This document shows positions 20,535 to 35,407 of a DNA stretch of 64,000 nt, in pieces. The translations under genes were made by a program, and so were the position numbers. Within the stretch, counting starts at the first letter, position 1. Each line of letters begins with the position of its first letter. The notes below the pieces were generated by a model. The model did no database searches. It was not told the origin of the DNA and saw only the letters and a program-made list of their open reading frames with translations. Source of the DNA: Eimeria necatrix (Eukaryota; Apicomplexa; Conoidasida; Eucoccidiorida; Eimeriidae); the NCBI RefSeq assembly GCF_000499385.1, contig NW_013651986.1, positions 1 through 64,000 on the forward strand. Reading direction: 5' to 3'.

Positions 20535-23500
20535 GAAAAACACCCTGTACCAAGATATACGCATGCTTGGGTGAAAGTGAGGAAGTGGGACCTGTACTTC
20601 AAAGAGGCGAAATGCACAGACAAGTGAAATCCACTGAGTCGCTGTTGCTTCAAATTCGCGCGCTAACGGAGTCAACGCCACGGATGGTTTTCTCCCTTCT
20701 GAAGTCCGTACGTTGTGTAAAAAGCAGACTCTGCTCACGCCGTAGGCTGATATTGTGCAGTGCGGTTGCACTGCAACAATTTTGAACGTGTATTGTCTCG
20801 GACTCATCTGCTGAAGCGCACAGTTTTCCCTTTCGGCACAGAATGTAGGCTTCCACTGTAGCTGACGTCGATCCCAATCCTATGCTCTTACCTTTGCAAA
20901 AGCATGAGCCTTATCTTCGCAGCCAACACTCATGGATATAATTTTTCTGACAATGCGACACAGCTGCGTCATGACGGCGTGCAAATTTACTTGCTTTTGA
21001 GCAGTTCTGTGGTGAACGTTGTGTCAAACAGTGCGGGAGTGCTTCTTGAATGTGTGCTGCCGCGCTATTTTTAGCTCGTGCGTTTGTTTCGCGACTCCTC
21101 CGTTGTAAGGCTGTTTTACTCACAAGCGCACTTTGGCACTGCATCTGCTGCTCCGCCATACTTAGTGGTCTTCAAGCATAGTCGTTGCCTACCTGTGAGG
21201 AAGGCAAACGACTTGATAATTTAGAACGAAAAGCTGATTGACTTAGTTGCATAAAAGCTTTCTAGTTGCTCTGCAACCGGTGCTCAGCGAGTAAGTTTCT
21301 ACCAAACTGCCCGAAAACGTGACACTACGGAAGCAAATAGGACATGCGCAGTCCTCAGTGCCCCCTCCCAGCAAGTCATACGGCTTCTGGGGTGTTGCGG
21401 CAGAATGCAGGGTGAGGCAGGTGGCTGGGTGCATTAGTTTCACACATGGAACAGACTGGTGAGTGATCCTTACATCTGGAAATCTACAAATTTGCCAAAC
21501 CTTCAGTCCGTGAGTTTGCCCGCGAATTAGTGCGTATTTACGCGTACTCTGGAATTTATGGGAGTGCCGCCTTGTCCTGCTGTACCCTGCAGTCAGTTCA
21601 ATTCAGGGCTCCGAAGTTCCGCCGTTTTGTTTCCAAGGCCGTTTCATCACTTTGCAGTTGTCGGGACGTGGTGCGTTCATTTTAGTTGTCAGCAGAATTC
21701 AAGATGCCTTTGCGATTACAGAAAGTAAGAATCCTTGTTGGAGTACGAAGATGGATAACAGATTCCACATGCTTGCTCGTAGCATTGAGCAACGCCCAGC
21801 TCAAATCGCGACAGTATTAGCCTCAGTCCAAGGCGGAAGTTTCTGACAACTCTCGCTTTAGTAATGCTCAATCTGCAACTGTAGAACAAGCATCAAATTG
21901 GGGAATTGCGATTGAACAGGCTGTATGCTGCTGTTTCGCCATGTAGGCGACTACAATCTGAATACCTCTTAGGGTGCCAACACAGCACGCACCGTTGCGG
22001 ACACAGACGGAGTCATGAAGGCACCAGTTGTAGCACACTGTATATACATGGCGGTTGTTCATCTCTCCCCATACAGCATTGTTGTTTGACGCCAGGATGT
22101 GTGTTGCTGCTTCCACCTGAAGGTTAAAGCTTTGAGGCAATGTAGTTGTAAAACCCTTAGGTATTTTATTGCCTACCTTGATTTACCGAAAATCATTTTC
22201 TCAGGTACGTGATTTGCTTTTCGTGGTGGCCTTACGGATTTGGCAGGCACGCATGGTGCACAGTTATTTTGCGGTTACCACAGTTAGTGCGCTTCTTACA
22301 ATTTTAATCCTTACAAAAAGCTCATCTCCTGTATGGTCATGCACTTTCATACAGTTGGGTGCTTTCACGTGGTTTAATTTGCCGGCGAAGTTTTTACCCG
22401 AGGGATGCTGCCGAGATAAATAATAACAGAATGATGCGCGATTTTCTTTCCTCCGTCGCACATTTCTCCTTCATTTTCAAACTGCATTGCTCATTAATAT
22501 TTGGAGTGCAGCTTGTGCGCTTTTAGTTGTTTTTGCTGCCTGATCGTTAGCAATGCTGCTTGCGGTGTTGATGCGCCATAGATAGCACTAAGGTACCTTT
22601 TCTTCGCGTGTGCGTTCCCAGAAAAATTCTATTTTTCGGGGCTTTCAAGGCATCTATGACTTACAGAATGCTTATCAGACAAAACGTTTCTCTTGCTTTT
22701 ATGCGCAGTGACCTCCAAGGGGGGAAGAAAATGGCGCAGTGGCATTTTTTACTCCGCTACTTGCAAACAACATAAGGAAAAAACTTTCGGTGGGTGAAAA
22801 AGCATGTGCGTTATAATCGGGTTTCGCATTCTTCATTATCTCCTGAAAAAAGTCTTCCAACTAGGTTTGCCAGAAGAATGCCGAAAGTGCTTGGCAACAG
22901 GAAGTTTGGTGTTGTCCCGTGCGCGCCAGCTCGCCCCTGACTGCACTTGCCGTGAAGCGTGTAGTAAAGAACACCGAGAGCATTTTAAGGGTTGTAAGGA
23001 GTTCAATGGCATACGGACTTCTTTCGTTGATACCATCCAGGGAAATGTTTGAATGAGTGGATAATCATTGACACTCCCACTAAGGCCAGCTGTTGGATGG
23101 GGCAGCCGAACAGCTGCCCATGGGATTAGCGGTTTCGATTGTTGTAACGCTCGTATTCTTGCTGATCTACGACTACGGTAGTTTTTGATGCTTAATGATG
23201 CATCTGGAGTTGAAGGTGCTGGTGGTGCTCACCCGGGGACTCAAACTCTAGAGTTTATTCAATCTTGCGTTTGAAAGGTTTTCGTAGGCTTCTCTTCGTG
23301 GTTGACAAGCTTTTTGCCCAGAGAGTATGCCGAAGACCTCAAAGCATGAGATGCGCAGCTCAGTTTCCCTTTCTCCGAGAAACTAACTTCTGAAGGGTTC
23401 ACCTGCATCATTTCTGGGGGAGCAGCCTCTTAGGCATCGCGACGATGTTGTGTCGGCTCCATGCAACCTGGAAAGCGAGTGTGTTGCATTCATGCGGCAC

Positions 23501-26500
23501 CAAGCGATGCAGTGTTGGCAAAGCGCATCACGGATCAATGTTTTTGATCACATTTACAACAGTGGACTCCAAGAGCCAACTTGTGTGCAGCTTGCTCTAG
23601 GAGCGCAGCTGCTTAAACTCTTGTCTACCCGCTCATCTCACGTGCAGATGGTGTGTTCGCTGCTAGCTTGCGGCGGCGTTAATTGGCCACACTGCCGTTG
23701 AAGACATTCCAGACAACAGCGCTGTCCGATTAGAGGGCGTGGCGTTGGCTATGTTCAATTATTGTGATGCCCACAAGTGTAGAGCAATGCATGCTTGCAG
23801 GCAGTATGTAGAGGCTGTTTCATCAGCCACTTTGTCCGTTGGGCAGCACAGCAGATGCCTATAGAAGGTACTCTAGCGTCTGAATTGGACCACTGCGTGA
23901 CCTTGAAGAGACGACTTGCATGGAGTGACGCATGCAACACAAAATGCAACATTATCTGACTGTCGCTCTTCTTCATAATGCTACGTACAGGACATCCTTT
24001 TACATAGCTTTTTATTTGTACGGCATGAGCGAACCCAGTCAGTGTGTTTCTCTGTCTGAGCACATAATCCCTTATCAAGCAAGGACTGGGCAGCCTGTCG
24101 ACGGAGGGACAGGCTTTGTATGGGCCAGTACTTGTATTTCCTTTTGCCACGCTATTTTTAACAACGCTTTTGGTGGTCAGACGCAGTAGTCGACAGTCGC
24201 ACATATATTCGTTGCTGCAAAGAGTGTGAGCGTTGGGAGCCTGAAGGAGCGAAAATACCAGGGAACGCTGGAGGAGTTACTAGTAGGAAATGTGGCTTCG
24301 TGACATTCATTCTGGAAACAGGGAGTACGACTTATTGGCAGGCTCACACGAGTGCCCATGGAAAACTATTTTTCACAGGAAGCACCACGGAGGGCTCTCA
24401 CTTTGCGAAGAGCATGGACAGGCTGCTGTGTTTACGCAGTGCAAAGGGCGACGCTTGAAGAATGCGCTGCAACCCTTTTTCTGCAGACACCGGATGCCAC
24501 GACGCTTTCACGTGTCAAAATATGGGTTCGCTGAAGTGTCTTTGCTCAGTGCTTCAAATGCCTTTTTGCAAAGTAGCAAAAAGGGGTAAATTTCTTTGTC
24601 CGGGAAAAACCTAGTGGATGTGGTCAGCTTGAGCATTACCTTGAAATCATCTTTATGTAGTTCGGAGAGAACGCAGGCTAAATGCTATCAGTGGCTCGTT
24701 GCTTCTGTTTTGCGCACAAAAGTTTCTCACAACTGTTAAGCTTGCTTTCCTGGAGTAAGGTTTGCGGGATGGATGACAAACGTAGCAACTGGAGTGCTGC
24801 TGGTCGTGTCTGTATCGAGTGGAAACAGTTCCCTTCGAAATAGGCTGCGCAAGCCAGTCTTTGTAAAAGGATGTCACAATGTTTCATTTTCAGTAGGATA
24901 CAGTGGTAGACTTTGCTTTGGACAGCTTCGGGATCGCATGAGATGCGGCTCACAACCAAGACTGCCTGAATGGACTCATGTGATATAGAGAGTAGGCCAT
25001 CTTCTGGAAAATTGAAACGAGCCCAAGAGGTCAACAGCGAGATAATATTCTTGAAGCTAACTTTAGCAAGCATTTATGTTTGTTTTCGCTCCAAAAGTGT
25101 TACGTGTTGGCTCTAGGCAGGAGGGATTCGTGAGCGGTGGTTGTTGAAGTGCACTTGACTGCGATATGGGGCATGTGGAAAATGTATTGATTATGACCGC
25201 ACAGCACTTTGTGTGTACAAGATTGTACGTCTGCGCACTCAAAGAGGTAGCAACACATCATTTTGAACGTATCCGTCAGTAATAGCGCAGTACTGTTGGA
25301 CCGATTAACCATAGTGGGGCAAAATGTCGATACATTTGATTCTATTGATACTTTTCTTAGGAACCTCCGACGTTTCTTAGAAAGCATTAGATCATATTTC
25401 AGTGGAGGCAAAGGCTACGGCAGATGCTCTCGTTACAGAAAGTACGCAGGATACACTTGCCATTGACTAATTGGGAGCACACACGCACAAGTTTGGCACA
25501 GGTTCAGGATGCCCACTGGCCTCTTTGCGGCAACATGTGAGCTTTCACGATTCTCCAGTGCTTTATTTTTCATCAGACTGAAGCTGAGGTGTATCCTCCT
25601 TGGTTTGCACCCATCGTCTTCTTGCATGTAGTCCTGAGCCAGCATCTTTTGCCGAGCTTATATGGCTTTTCGTGCGAAACGGACGAGCTGAGCACAGCAC
25701 AACTGCCAGCTGACCGAAGGCATGAAGCCATTTACAAGCCGTCCTGCCCAGATTTGGTATCACGAGTAGGCTGTGAGCTTCTTCGCTAGTTGTTCTTCCA
25801 TACAGGGCTCCTTTACGATATACGAATGATCAGTTTATTTACGAAGCCTTTGCAGAAGAACGAGTCAAAGTGTATTAAATGACACAGTAGGCAGAGGGAG
25901 TTTTCACATGGGCTATGCCAAAAGCCATAATAAAATCATAGGAAAGCTCATACAACGTCGGACGCTCATGCAGCTCCAGTTGCTGGATGCGCCCAATCAG
26001 GCCGTGAGTACCGAAGCGATTCAAAACGTGCACACAAAGCCAATCACCTAAATTAGAGGCCCACAGCTAATCTGTTTTTTCTACAAGAGATTCATTGACG
26101 TGTAGTTTCCGGTATAACGGGCTTTGCTCACGGCACGTCTTGAGCACGGGGAGCAGGGTTGCTAATAGGAGAGTTCATTTCCTCGCAGGTGGTAAGATTC
26201 CCTGAAATGCATTTCAGCTCTCGATATTTGAAAGCAGCCTTTTCTTAGAAGTAGCCAAGGTAGGGGAAGGGCGTGGTTGTCTCTCTTGGCAAGGGCAGAA
26301 GGAAAGAACCAGAAAAACCTGCGTGGAGATGCTTCCGTTATATTTATTCTGGCCAAAGATCGTGAGTGGCTGGCGAAGAGGCACAGAACAAGTACATTCA
26401 TGGCATAGCTACGCCTCCAGAATTACTCGCATCTATATTTTGAGCCTTCATATATAGTGACCTTTCGATAGAAGCACCACGAAATTTGGAGCTGCAGCAA

Positions 26501-29500
26501 GGTAACGATGCAGATTTCATTTGCTCAGCTTTTTCACTGTTTGCTTTCTGCAAGTAGAGGAGTAGGCATTCCAATATGGGGAGACAAAACTATGCATTGT
26601 TACAGTTTGTGCGTCGGCTGTTTGCACAAATTCGTTGGCTACACAGTAAATTGGCTCGTCAGCTGCCCATAGGAAACACGCAAAGTGGTCATCGGCTAAA
26701 ACAGGCCATACTTTGTTGTGTGCACTTCGCGAAGCTTTAAGGTGGCTTTGGTCGCCGAGTTGACGTAGTATTCTATCTCTACTCGTGCGAGCTCGCGGTC
26801 GTTGTGAGCTCAGCTAGTACGCCCATGCTGAAAGTGCCTCCATGCTGACAGCATTTACAGTGGCACTGAATAGTGGAAGTCAGCGTTAAGAACAATGCGA
26901 GTTAATCGAGCTGTCGCCTGCACCTTCGGGTTGCGCTGGGCTTGAAGGTCATGAATTAGGGGCAGGAAATGCTGTAGAGTTGGGTCTATTCCGTTGCAAG
27001 ATTCATCTGTCATATTTGATAGCAACTTCAGCAAAAAAGAGAATGCAAGAGCTTACACTAGCTGATAATGCACCGAGAGACAATAATCCGCTAGAGTCAT
27101 TTCCTACACTCGACAGACTTACCGTGATATTAATTTTGAAGGCGGCTTTGCCTGCTCTTGGTGCAACACTTGTTCACAGCAAATCATGGTGAAAGGGCTA
27201 AAACAAGAAGCATGAACGCTACGCACCTTGAATGTTTTGGGCTATATGCGCGTCTGCTGGACTGCAGCAGTATAACGAATTGAAGCTATTAGGCAGAAGA
27301 AGACCGGCCACGACGTTTTTGCTCTTATGGACATGCACAGAAAAGCTTAAAGGCCTCAGTTGTGTTTTTCCGTAGTGCTCGCTCCAGCGTAAGCTTCGAC
27401 TGTTTCTCCGCAGCGGCAGAGTTCCTTAGCTGGTCGCTTATTTCTGGGACTCCTGAAACGCGATACTACTCAACTTGTTGTCCGCCGCGTAAGCCAGCCA
27501 GCCACTGTTCTGTTTTCTTTTAGTATCCAGTTGTGATCTGTCAAAGCCGCGTCAGAAACGCGGTATTGAGGTTGGCAGTGACTAAGTCCTCCGCATGTTG
27601 GGGATTATGACAGTTTTTCACACTTGGTGTATGCTGTGGCCCTGTTTAAAGATAAGCCGCACTGAAGAAAGTTTGAGACGAGTTTTTCCAGGGAAATGGT
27701 TGTCCCTGCTTTGTAACTAACGTGTGAGGAGTGTAGCACTAGATTTTGTGACTACTGAGGTCACATAGTATAATACCAAGGTGACTGCCACGAAACCCTG
27801 TGTTGGGTCCATATCACATTTGACGCATAGCAGTGAACAGGCCATGCCGTACGCAAGGTTATTCATTCTCAAATATGCCCTCAGAGAGTCCGTGCTGGCA
27901 GAAGATATGCTTTTACTTCCACATGGTGATGAGCTACCGCACGAATGCTTCTAGTTTTGAGTTTGCCAAAAATAGAAATTTTAGTGGCTCTGCGTTTTTA
28001 AGGCCAAAGCTGTGCCAACACTGAATCAAAGTCACGAGAATCATTTACTCAAGACGGTGAGTGTCCACTGCTTTTCAATTTTGCGTTTTGGTTTATGTGT
28101 GAAGCCTGTGCAGATATGATAGATGTTTTTTCTCCCACATCGTGATGCACTACCTCACCTTACTTGGAATTCGGCAAGAAAGACGTTTATTGGATTAGCC
28201 TTGAAGCAAAACGATTGACGGTATTGTCTGCAACATGTGCTTAAGGGAGTGGGTTTTCTGCTCGTTTGCTGCTGCCTTATTTGATATCAGTATTTCCTGC
28301 TGATACGGGCATGCAGCGTAATGGGGTTGACAATGCTTTGCGACATATTTTGAACCAGCTTAATTGACTCACATAATACTGCGCAGAAAGAGCGGCCATA
28401 CCTGGTTGCCTCCGTACATCATTGCTGGCAGCGCTCACCACGGTCTGTGCTTGGCATCTCTCAGTCAGAAATTTGACTTTCCACGAAAGTTGGATATTAG
28501 ATCTACGTGGCTCGAAGCGTCTGCTGCTTTTTGCACAGATTGTAAGGAAGCAAACACAGCTGACTGGACGTTTTAGAAAATGCACACGGACAACGTACTT
28601 TACATGCACAGTGGATATTCACACTGCGGTTCACATGCTGCGGCACCCCTGATCTTTGCAGAGGCTTTCTCGGGCATGCTCCACAGCAGTATCCTTCCAG
28701 GAGCGCATTTATCAAAGCATGTACGTTTTCGTGCGACTTAGTCGCAATTTTCGCTTTTAACTTACTGCTTTATCGCTCCTTAGAGACCGAAGCCTTGTGG
28801 CCTGGAAGGATTAACCAAAAGTGCGAAAAAAAGAGATATTACACGCGCCGATTCGAGGAAACATTGTGAGAATATTACGCTGAATTTCCATGTGACGGGC
28901 CATTTATCTTGCCATAGCCTGTAAGATACATAAACAGAGAGACTGTGCTTCACAATGAACCTTCTATCCCCAAATAGTGATACGCAAAGGGCGTTTCTGA
29001 AACTCGAAAGTTGGGTTTATCATCTTTGGGCCTGCGCGCAGCAAGTACGTCTTAAATTTCCGACAATATTGCATAGCTGTTTGCAAAACAGAAGTAGATA
29101 CGCATTTGTTCCAGGTGGGTCAAGTGCGTCCCGTTGCGCATGACGCCGTCAAGGGTGACAAGACCTAACCGCTGGGATTTTATTTGTCACTGCCGTGTGA
29201 ATATTAAATTTAGCCACACACCAGCACCCCTCTATCTTTTTCTGGTGAAAGGATGTACGCTATCTTTCTACATACAAAGTATATTTGCACTCTGAAGGCA
29301 AATGCATAATGGACGAGTTAAAGGTATCGTGAATGCCCGGTATCTAGAATAGTTGAGTGCTTCTATGACGCGTCTTGAAGCACTATGCCTGTAATCGTGA
29401 CGGCAAAGCCGTTAATTCACTGCGTGCTGTTGAGGAGCCATTGGCAAGGAGTACAGCTAAAACCTTTTCCCTGTGGACTGCCCAGGTCGTGAGCCGCTGA

Positions 29501-32500
29501 CTGCATTATTTATTGTGTAGTGCTAATCACTAACAACTTGCGGGTGAAACAAGGACTTTTTCCACAGACACCGGCAGTGCTGGGCTACAAGTGCTACCGT
29601 TGCGGAAGCTGCGACCTGGAAAGGGGCTTCTTGTTACCTAAAGATGCGGCGATCCCATCACTTTGTCTCAGTCCTATGATATCAACCATTTTGCAAGCCT
29701 ATGCCGTAGTTTTCGGGTCGTGCAGCAAGTGTGTTCATGTATTTTGCATTCATACTACTTACCTTTACTGAGAGAAGCTTGAAATCTACAGGAAGACGCT
29801 CCAAGGTAGCAAAAGCTAGCAGCGGATGGGCATTTCTCTCGCATACGTGCTACGCAAACAATAACTTGGTGAACGGAACTGTGCGTAGAACACCTGAAAT
29901 AACTCATCTGAGATCTATGGTTTGCGTCTCCAGAACGTACGTTAAAGCGTTACTGTCCGCTCACGTTTTCAGCTAGAATTTATTGTTATCCAAAAGCTAT
30001 ATAGCTTTGGGCTTCTAGAAACCTGTGAGCGGCAGGCCATCGTGATGATGCTTTTCTGGAACAATTCGCCACCAGGAAATGTATGTGGCTTCCAAAAAAC
30101 AGATTGTGTGCTTCATCCAACAAACGTTATGCAAACCGCTCGAATTGGCACAGTTTGTGCGGCGATTGCTCTGCCATATATGTTTTCTGCATGATCAGCA
30201 CTAACTAGGGGTTTTGAAAAGTGCAGTGGGTTAACTGCGCGTTTAGACGCATAACATAACTGCATGGGCGATGGAGAATGCTGCGTCGCTCTAGCTTCTG
30301 TGTTTAGAAAGCCGCAATGATGTGATTGGCTTCTGCGCAACACGTCGGGCATCGTGGATTTTAAACACAGTCTCGGCATTACTTCAGGCTGTACGTTTGT
30401 TTGGAGTCGTGGAGCAATATGGCACTGCGACTTCAACGAGGCTGCGTAGACTTCGAGGCATCAGGTTAATGCATACCCGAAAGAGCCATTAAGTCTCTTC
30501 GCAAAACACAGATTGTACGCTAGATTCCATTTGTTGTGGATTTTCGCCTTTTTGTACCGGAGTCTACCGGGAATGCAGCAACGCCGTTTCTCGCCGTTCC
30601 CACTGTGTATGAAGAGTGGTAAATGCCGTGCTCCCAATGCAACTTTCATTGGAGGCATTTGTGGAGTTGCTACAGAGGGAAGTACCTACACGCGGATAAA
30701 ACTGGTTTTTTCGCATGTTTGAGGCGTATCTGGCAGGACCGTGTGTCGACCACGCAGAAAGTATGAATTAGCTCTCTGCGTCTGGTGGGCTACCACACCT
30801 ACGCTGCATGACTCGTTTCGCCTCAGCCATGTGCTCAGCTTGCGCGTCTTCTCATTTGGTAGGTTTCGGATCAAATGTATCTGTGCTTGCCTTGATGGGA
30901 CCAAACAAAGAACGTAAAATCTTGTTCCTGCTGGATGAGCAAACGGACTTCGTGTTGCGGATGTGCATAACACAGCTAGTGAGAACATAAATTCCCAAAC
31001 GACGCTCTAGTGTTCCATCACAAAACTAAACCTCTGGAAAGCAATGCTTTCACACAATCGCTTTTTTGTAGAGCAGTGGTACGGATTTTGGCCGCAGCCC
31101 TAAACTCCTCCGAAATTCTCATATCTTGCTGCGTCGAGCGTGGACGGTCCTTGCTAAGGAGTTCTCCGGTCTTGCTCATCACCTGTGGTAATGTTAGGTA
31201 ACGTTACGTTCAGGCTGTAGGTCTCCTGCAGGCTTCGCCTGGCATTCTTGTTACTCTCGAGAGCCACTATGAAGGGGTTGACAAGGACATGCACAAGGCC
31301 AGCGGAGCTCGACTGTAGCATGGTTATGAGTTGTGAGGGTGCGAAATTGCCTTTTGTGAGTTTCCATGCGTCTTGATATCCGAATCTATGTATTGCATGT
31401 GCATCACTATAAACGTCGCTAAAACAGGCATCGAAAAAATATTTGATTATTTTGGCAGATGAAGCTAGCAGCAGCGTTGGTGCAGGAATAACGGCATACT
31501 CGAACACAGTCGGTGAGACACTTTCCCAGCAAATGGTATGTCCAATTTGATGCTTTCGTACCAACGTACCGTTTCGCACAAGCAGCAGTCTATTTTTAAA
31601 TGGGACCCTCACAGCTCGTATGTCCACGCGACTACTGCGGCAGCTTTTTTGTCTGTCCCTCGCAATAGAAAAAGCGGGGAACAAATCTTGCCTGGACACT
31701 TCAAAATGTGTGTTCATTGTTTTTCTTTCTAGGATGTACTAAAAATTTTGGTAGAGTGCGCTGTGCAGCCACTCTGACTCAAAGATGTCCTTGCACCAAA
31801 CGTAGTGAGGAAATCACCACTTTTTAGAGGATTGTGAATGGCTGGCGATAGAATCGTCGTACAGGGGCACACTCATGCGTGATTATGGAGGAGGGTGCAA
31901 ATTTTATGAGTGCAGCAAGTATGCGCGACTTTGAAGAGGGCGTGAAGTGCACCGAGAGTCTTACGTCGGCTGATTGTGGAGCCCTACAGATGGCTGCGTG
32001 ATACAAGATGCTCGTTAACTAGCTTGCAAGTATAGTTTTTTTTCTATTCATTTGCCACAGGATCTGCTTCTGGAGCTTTTTAACTGGCAGAAAGCTTCGC
32101 ACAAGTGCGGCAGGACACATTCGGGTCAATAGAAGAAATGATATTCCCTGATGCACCGACTCAATGGCATATACACTAACAGGCAGTGTGTTTTAGTCTC
32201 TATTTGCAGCCTGGTCTTAATTGCATCTCCAGGCAACTCCTGGAGTGAGTTTTATCGGCCTGACGACTGGACACTTCGAAATCACCATATCCGCAACGGA
32301 GGACCCAAGAAAGACCAAGATGGCAAATGACCGGAAAAGCCGGCATCACTTTTTCTCCACTGTGATGTTTTGTGCAGAGAGTAGGCTTAAGCCCTAGGGA
32401 GGCAAAGAATAGCCACACAGTGTGGACTTCAGCCGCAATGCTGCATCACTTTTTTGTAAGATTTGTGTGGGAACATTACGGGCAAAAGGGGTGTGGGCAT

Positions 32501-35240
32501 ACACAGAACTGAATCCATGCATTTGAAATGTGAACCACTGAAGGTTTTGGCATTGTCAATATCTTGTGCAGAACGCGTGCTTCTCCCTCGCTGTGAACGT
32601 AGGTGGTGCGTTTTTTTCTAGTCACTTCTTCGTACCCCTGACAGCATACCTGCAGGTGCACCCACCGTGCTTCAAGTGAAGGAAGCGGGAAATTTACTTT
32701 CAGCTTAGTAAAAGAGCATGAAAAAACTATGCCGCTACTGGACAGCGTGAATAGTTCACTCTTTCTGCCGCAGAAGGCCTGGCCAAATCGAGTTATGGGT
32801 CAAGGAGGGTCTTTAAGCTGTATGGCGTGGCTACGCCTAATCTGCTGATGCAGAACGTGCGTTTTATCCAGAAATTCGACATCGCGGTTTTAATTGTCAG
32901 TTTCGAACCGTAAAAGCTCGTGTTGTGCTGCAGGTCGGCCGCAGTTGCTGCTATCAACGCTTGGACCTAAGCCAATAATTTTGAACGAGTGCGTATGAGG
33001 CTAGCTTGTGGGGCAACGTGGTGCTTGGCACAGGAAGTAGGTAGTCGCCGTTTTCCTTAAAGGTACATGAGATCCGTTGTTTTCATTGGGGCACTTGAAA
33101 CTTGAGTGAAGCTTTGGGATGCTGTACAATGCGTGAAGCACTGAAGGTAAACCTATTTTCCCGTGACAAGCTTGAGATAGGCTCACGTAATGCAGTCCGC
33201 TGAAGTCGCCACACACTGGCAATGCCAAATAATAGCGCCCTTTATCATATGACGCTGCAACTGTGCCATATAACTCTTACGTATAGCTCTGCAGTAGTGC
33301 CTTGCCTCGAATTCCTAGACGTGCCAGATGCAGATTTTTCTGTTTTGCGTGAGCGTGTATCCAGCAGTTGCTGTGCATGCCTTCCCAGGATAATATGCTA
33401 GTAATCTGAAGTGCAGTTGCGAACCTCTTAATCAAACTGACTGTTTGCGAAAGTGGAGTCTATAGGCGTCGGGTTCCTGGCTGCTCGCAAGAGTGAGTGG
33501 TGGATAGTGGATAAGTGTCTTAAGGTGCATCTTCTTCCAAAACACTGCATTCACTTGAATTTTTTCCAATGCGCTTAAATCGTCCATACTGCTAAATTTC
33601 ACAGTGCAGACGCGCAATTGCTAGTGGCCGATAAGCTGGTGCAAGCACCAAGAAGTCGACGCCAACTGCCAGTTAATGCTCAAGCAGAAGAAAGGGAGGC
33701 GTAGCTGCATGATTTGAAATCTATGGAGGCGAAGCACTGGCTCTTTTACAGAGGGTACGAAGGTGATTTGGGGGGAAGTGACGCGCGGTAAAGCAGCACA
33801 TGTTTTCGTACTTGAAATGGGCTCATGGATTCATGTTGATCAACCAAGCCGATCCAGACTGTGTCAGTTGCTGTGGTGGGCTAGCTAAGGGATTTCTGGT
33901 GTTGAAGTGGTGTGCATTTTCTGGCTCAGCAAGTAAGTGCTTGACTGTTTTTTGTTGCCAAGAGCAGTTTTTGGTCACGATGGTGACTGCGGGCAGTCCA
34001 AGGGAAGCTGTAACTGAAGCGTATGAAGATGGCATGTTTCACTGGCACTGCGCTTGCACCCGCCATGTAAATAACGGGATGCCAAGCGAGTGAAACACTG
34101 CAGCAGTAATGGGACACCTTCAAAAGGGCGCAAGCGCTGCAGAGGGGCTTCAGCGTGAGTTCTCTGTGAACTCTTGGCAGCTTCACGTACTGCGTGTGTT
34201 ATGTTACGCAAATTTTGAGTGCGCATAGACTTCAAATACGCACGCTAATTGAATGGTGAGCATTTAGCTCATCTGCGACACATTGCTGAAGAGATACGCT
34301 TTGTGTAAAGCGGCAAGTGTCATGCTGGTGTCAAAGCGCCACTCATACGGCATTCAGTTATTTTAACCGTGTGCAAGGATGACTAAGAGGATCTGTGGCA
34401 AAGCTTAACTTCATTACAGCTAGTGCGTTTGCAGATTACTAAGCTGAGTCACGTGGTTTTCTCAGAGCTACGAGAGGGCGGCCCTTTACGAACTCTGCAA
34501 TGCTTGCCGGCTCCGTCCAGTGGATTCCCAGCGTACGCCATCGGCGTCACTAAGGAACTAGATCATTATCATTTGTTGAAAAGCTTTTACTGTTCCAGCT
34601 AGAACTGGTCTTGCTTGCAGTGGAAATCCAACTATAGCCTTCATGTCTGGCTTGGGGCTGAAGGCGATAGGGAAATTTTGTGAGGCTCATTGCGGCGTAC
34701 GAATTTTTAGCAACTGGCAAAGAATTGCGAATTCAAACGTATTTTGAGTACAGGTCGTACGTTTCGGACGAATAACCGCGCAATTACTTTTTGTGGACGC
34801 CTTCTCTCTTTCAATGGTTTCAGACAAGCTGCAGGTTAGTCGCATCATTCTGCCTGTTGTCGGACTATCTCAGGCCGTACGTTCACGAAAGGCTGCACTG
34901 TTTCCCCCCTCAGAAAGAGGTTTCTATACTTGTGCTGTCCCTGCCTCCTGTTCAATGCGCAGAGGCACCTGTGCCCTACCAGACTGTCAGAATGCATATT
35001 TGTATGCCCAACCTGTGCAGCTTCAGAAATGCCCAGCGCCGATTCTGTGATCCCTGCATTGAATGCTGCAATGTCTGCTTTTGACTATCGGATGTGGTTA
35101 CGATATGGGTCAGATGGTGATATCTGCCCATATTTATAAAATATTATGAATGCACCGAAGCAGTCTACCACTGCATGTCTAAAATTGCAGACCAGATAAT
35201 TTAGAAAAACGAGCACAGTCTCAGGGCGAAAGTGAGCTCG

Positions 35241-35407
35241 TAGTGTCATGCGAGGCAACGCCATGCTGCCCCGTTAAGCTTGAGCTGTCGCAACTGCACT
35301 AATCCTGTACGCTTGCCGAAAATCCCTAACAAACAACCCTTCTTAGGCCAAAAGCAAGCTCGTGAACTTCCGTATGTAGTGTCATGCGAGGCAGTGCCAT
35401 GCTGCCC
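35241..35407. repeat. Direct repeat of about 31 bases, 137 bases apart
   Basis: TAGTGTCATGCGAGGCA, two variable bases and GCCATGCTGCCC occur at about 35241 and 35377. A similar AGCTCGT string precedes both, so the duplicated unit may be longer. Confidence 0.75.

Noticed and set aside
22196..22210. CTCAG/GTACGT with no bases between the two splice-like sites (ratchet-like)
   Set aside because: A single clear zero-spacing case here, with another at about 11664 (TGCAG/GTGAGC), is within chance. Not counted with the array.
28381..28392. GCGCAG-AAA-GAGCGG, array-like
   Set aside because: Lacks the GT of a donor. CTTGTGCAG-AAC-GCGTGC near 32569 and CAG-GAT-CATACG near 49016 were left out for the same reason.
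31154..31717. Minus-strand open frame of 187 codons
   Set aside because: Longest frame in the empty region, but about one such frame is expected by chance in 64 kb on six frames. No known motif, hydrophobic pattern or splice context, and it lies antisense to several array sites.
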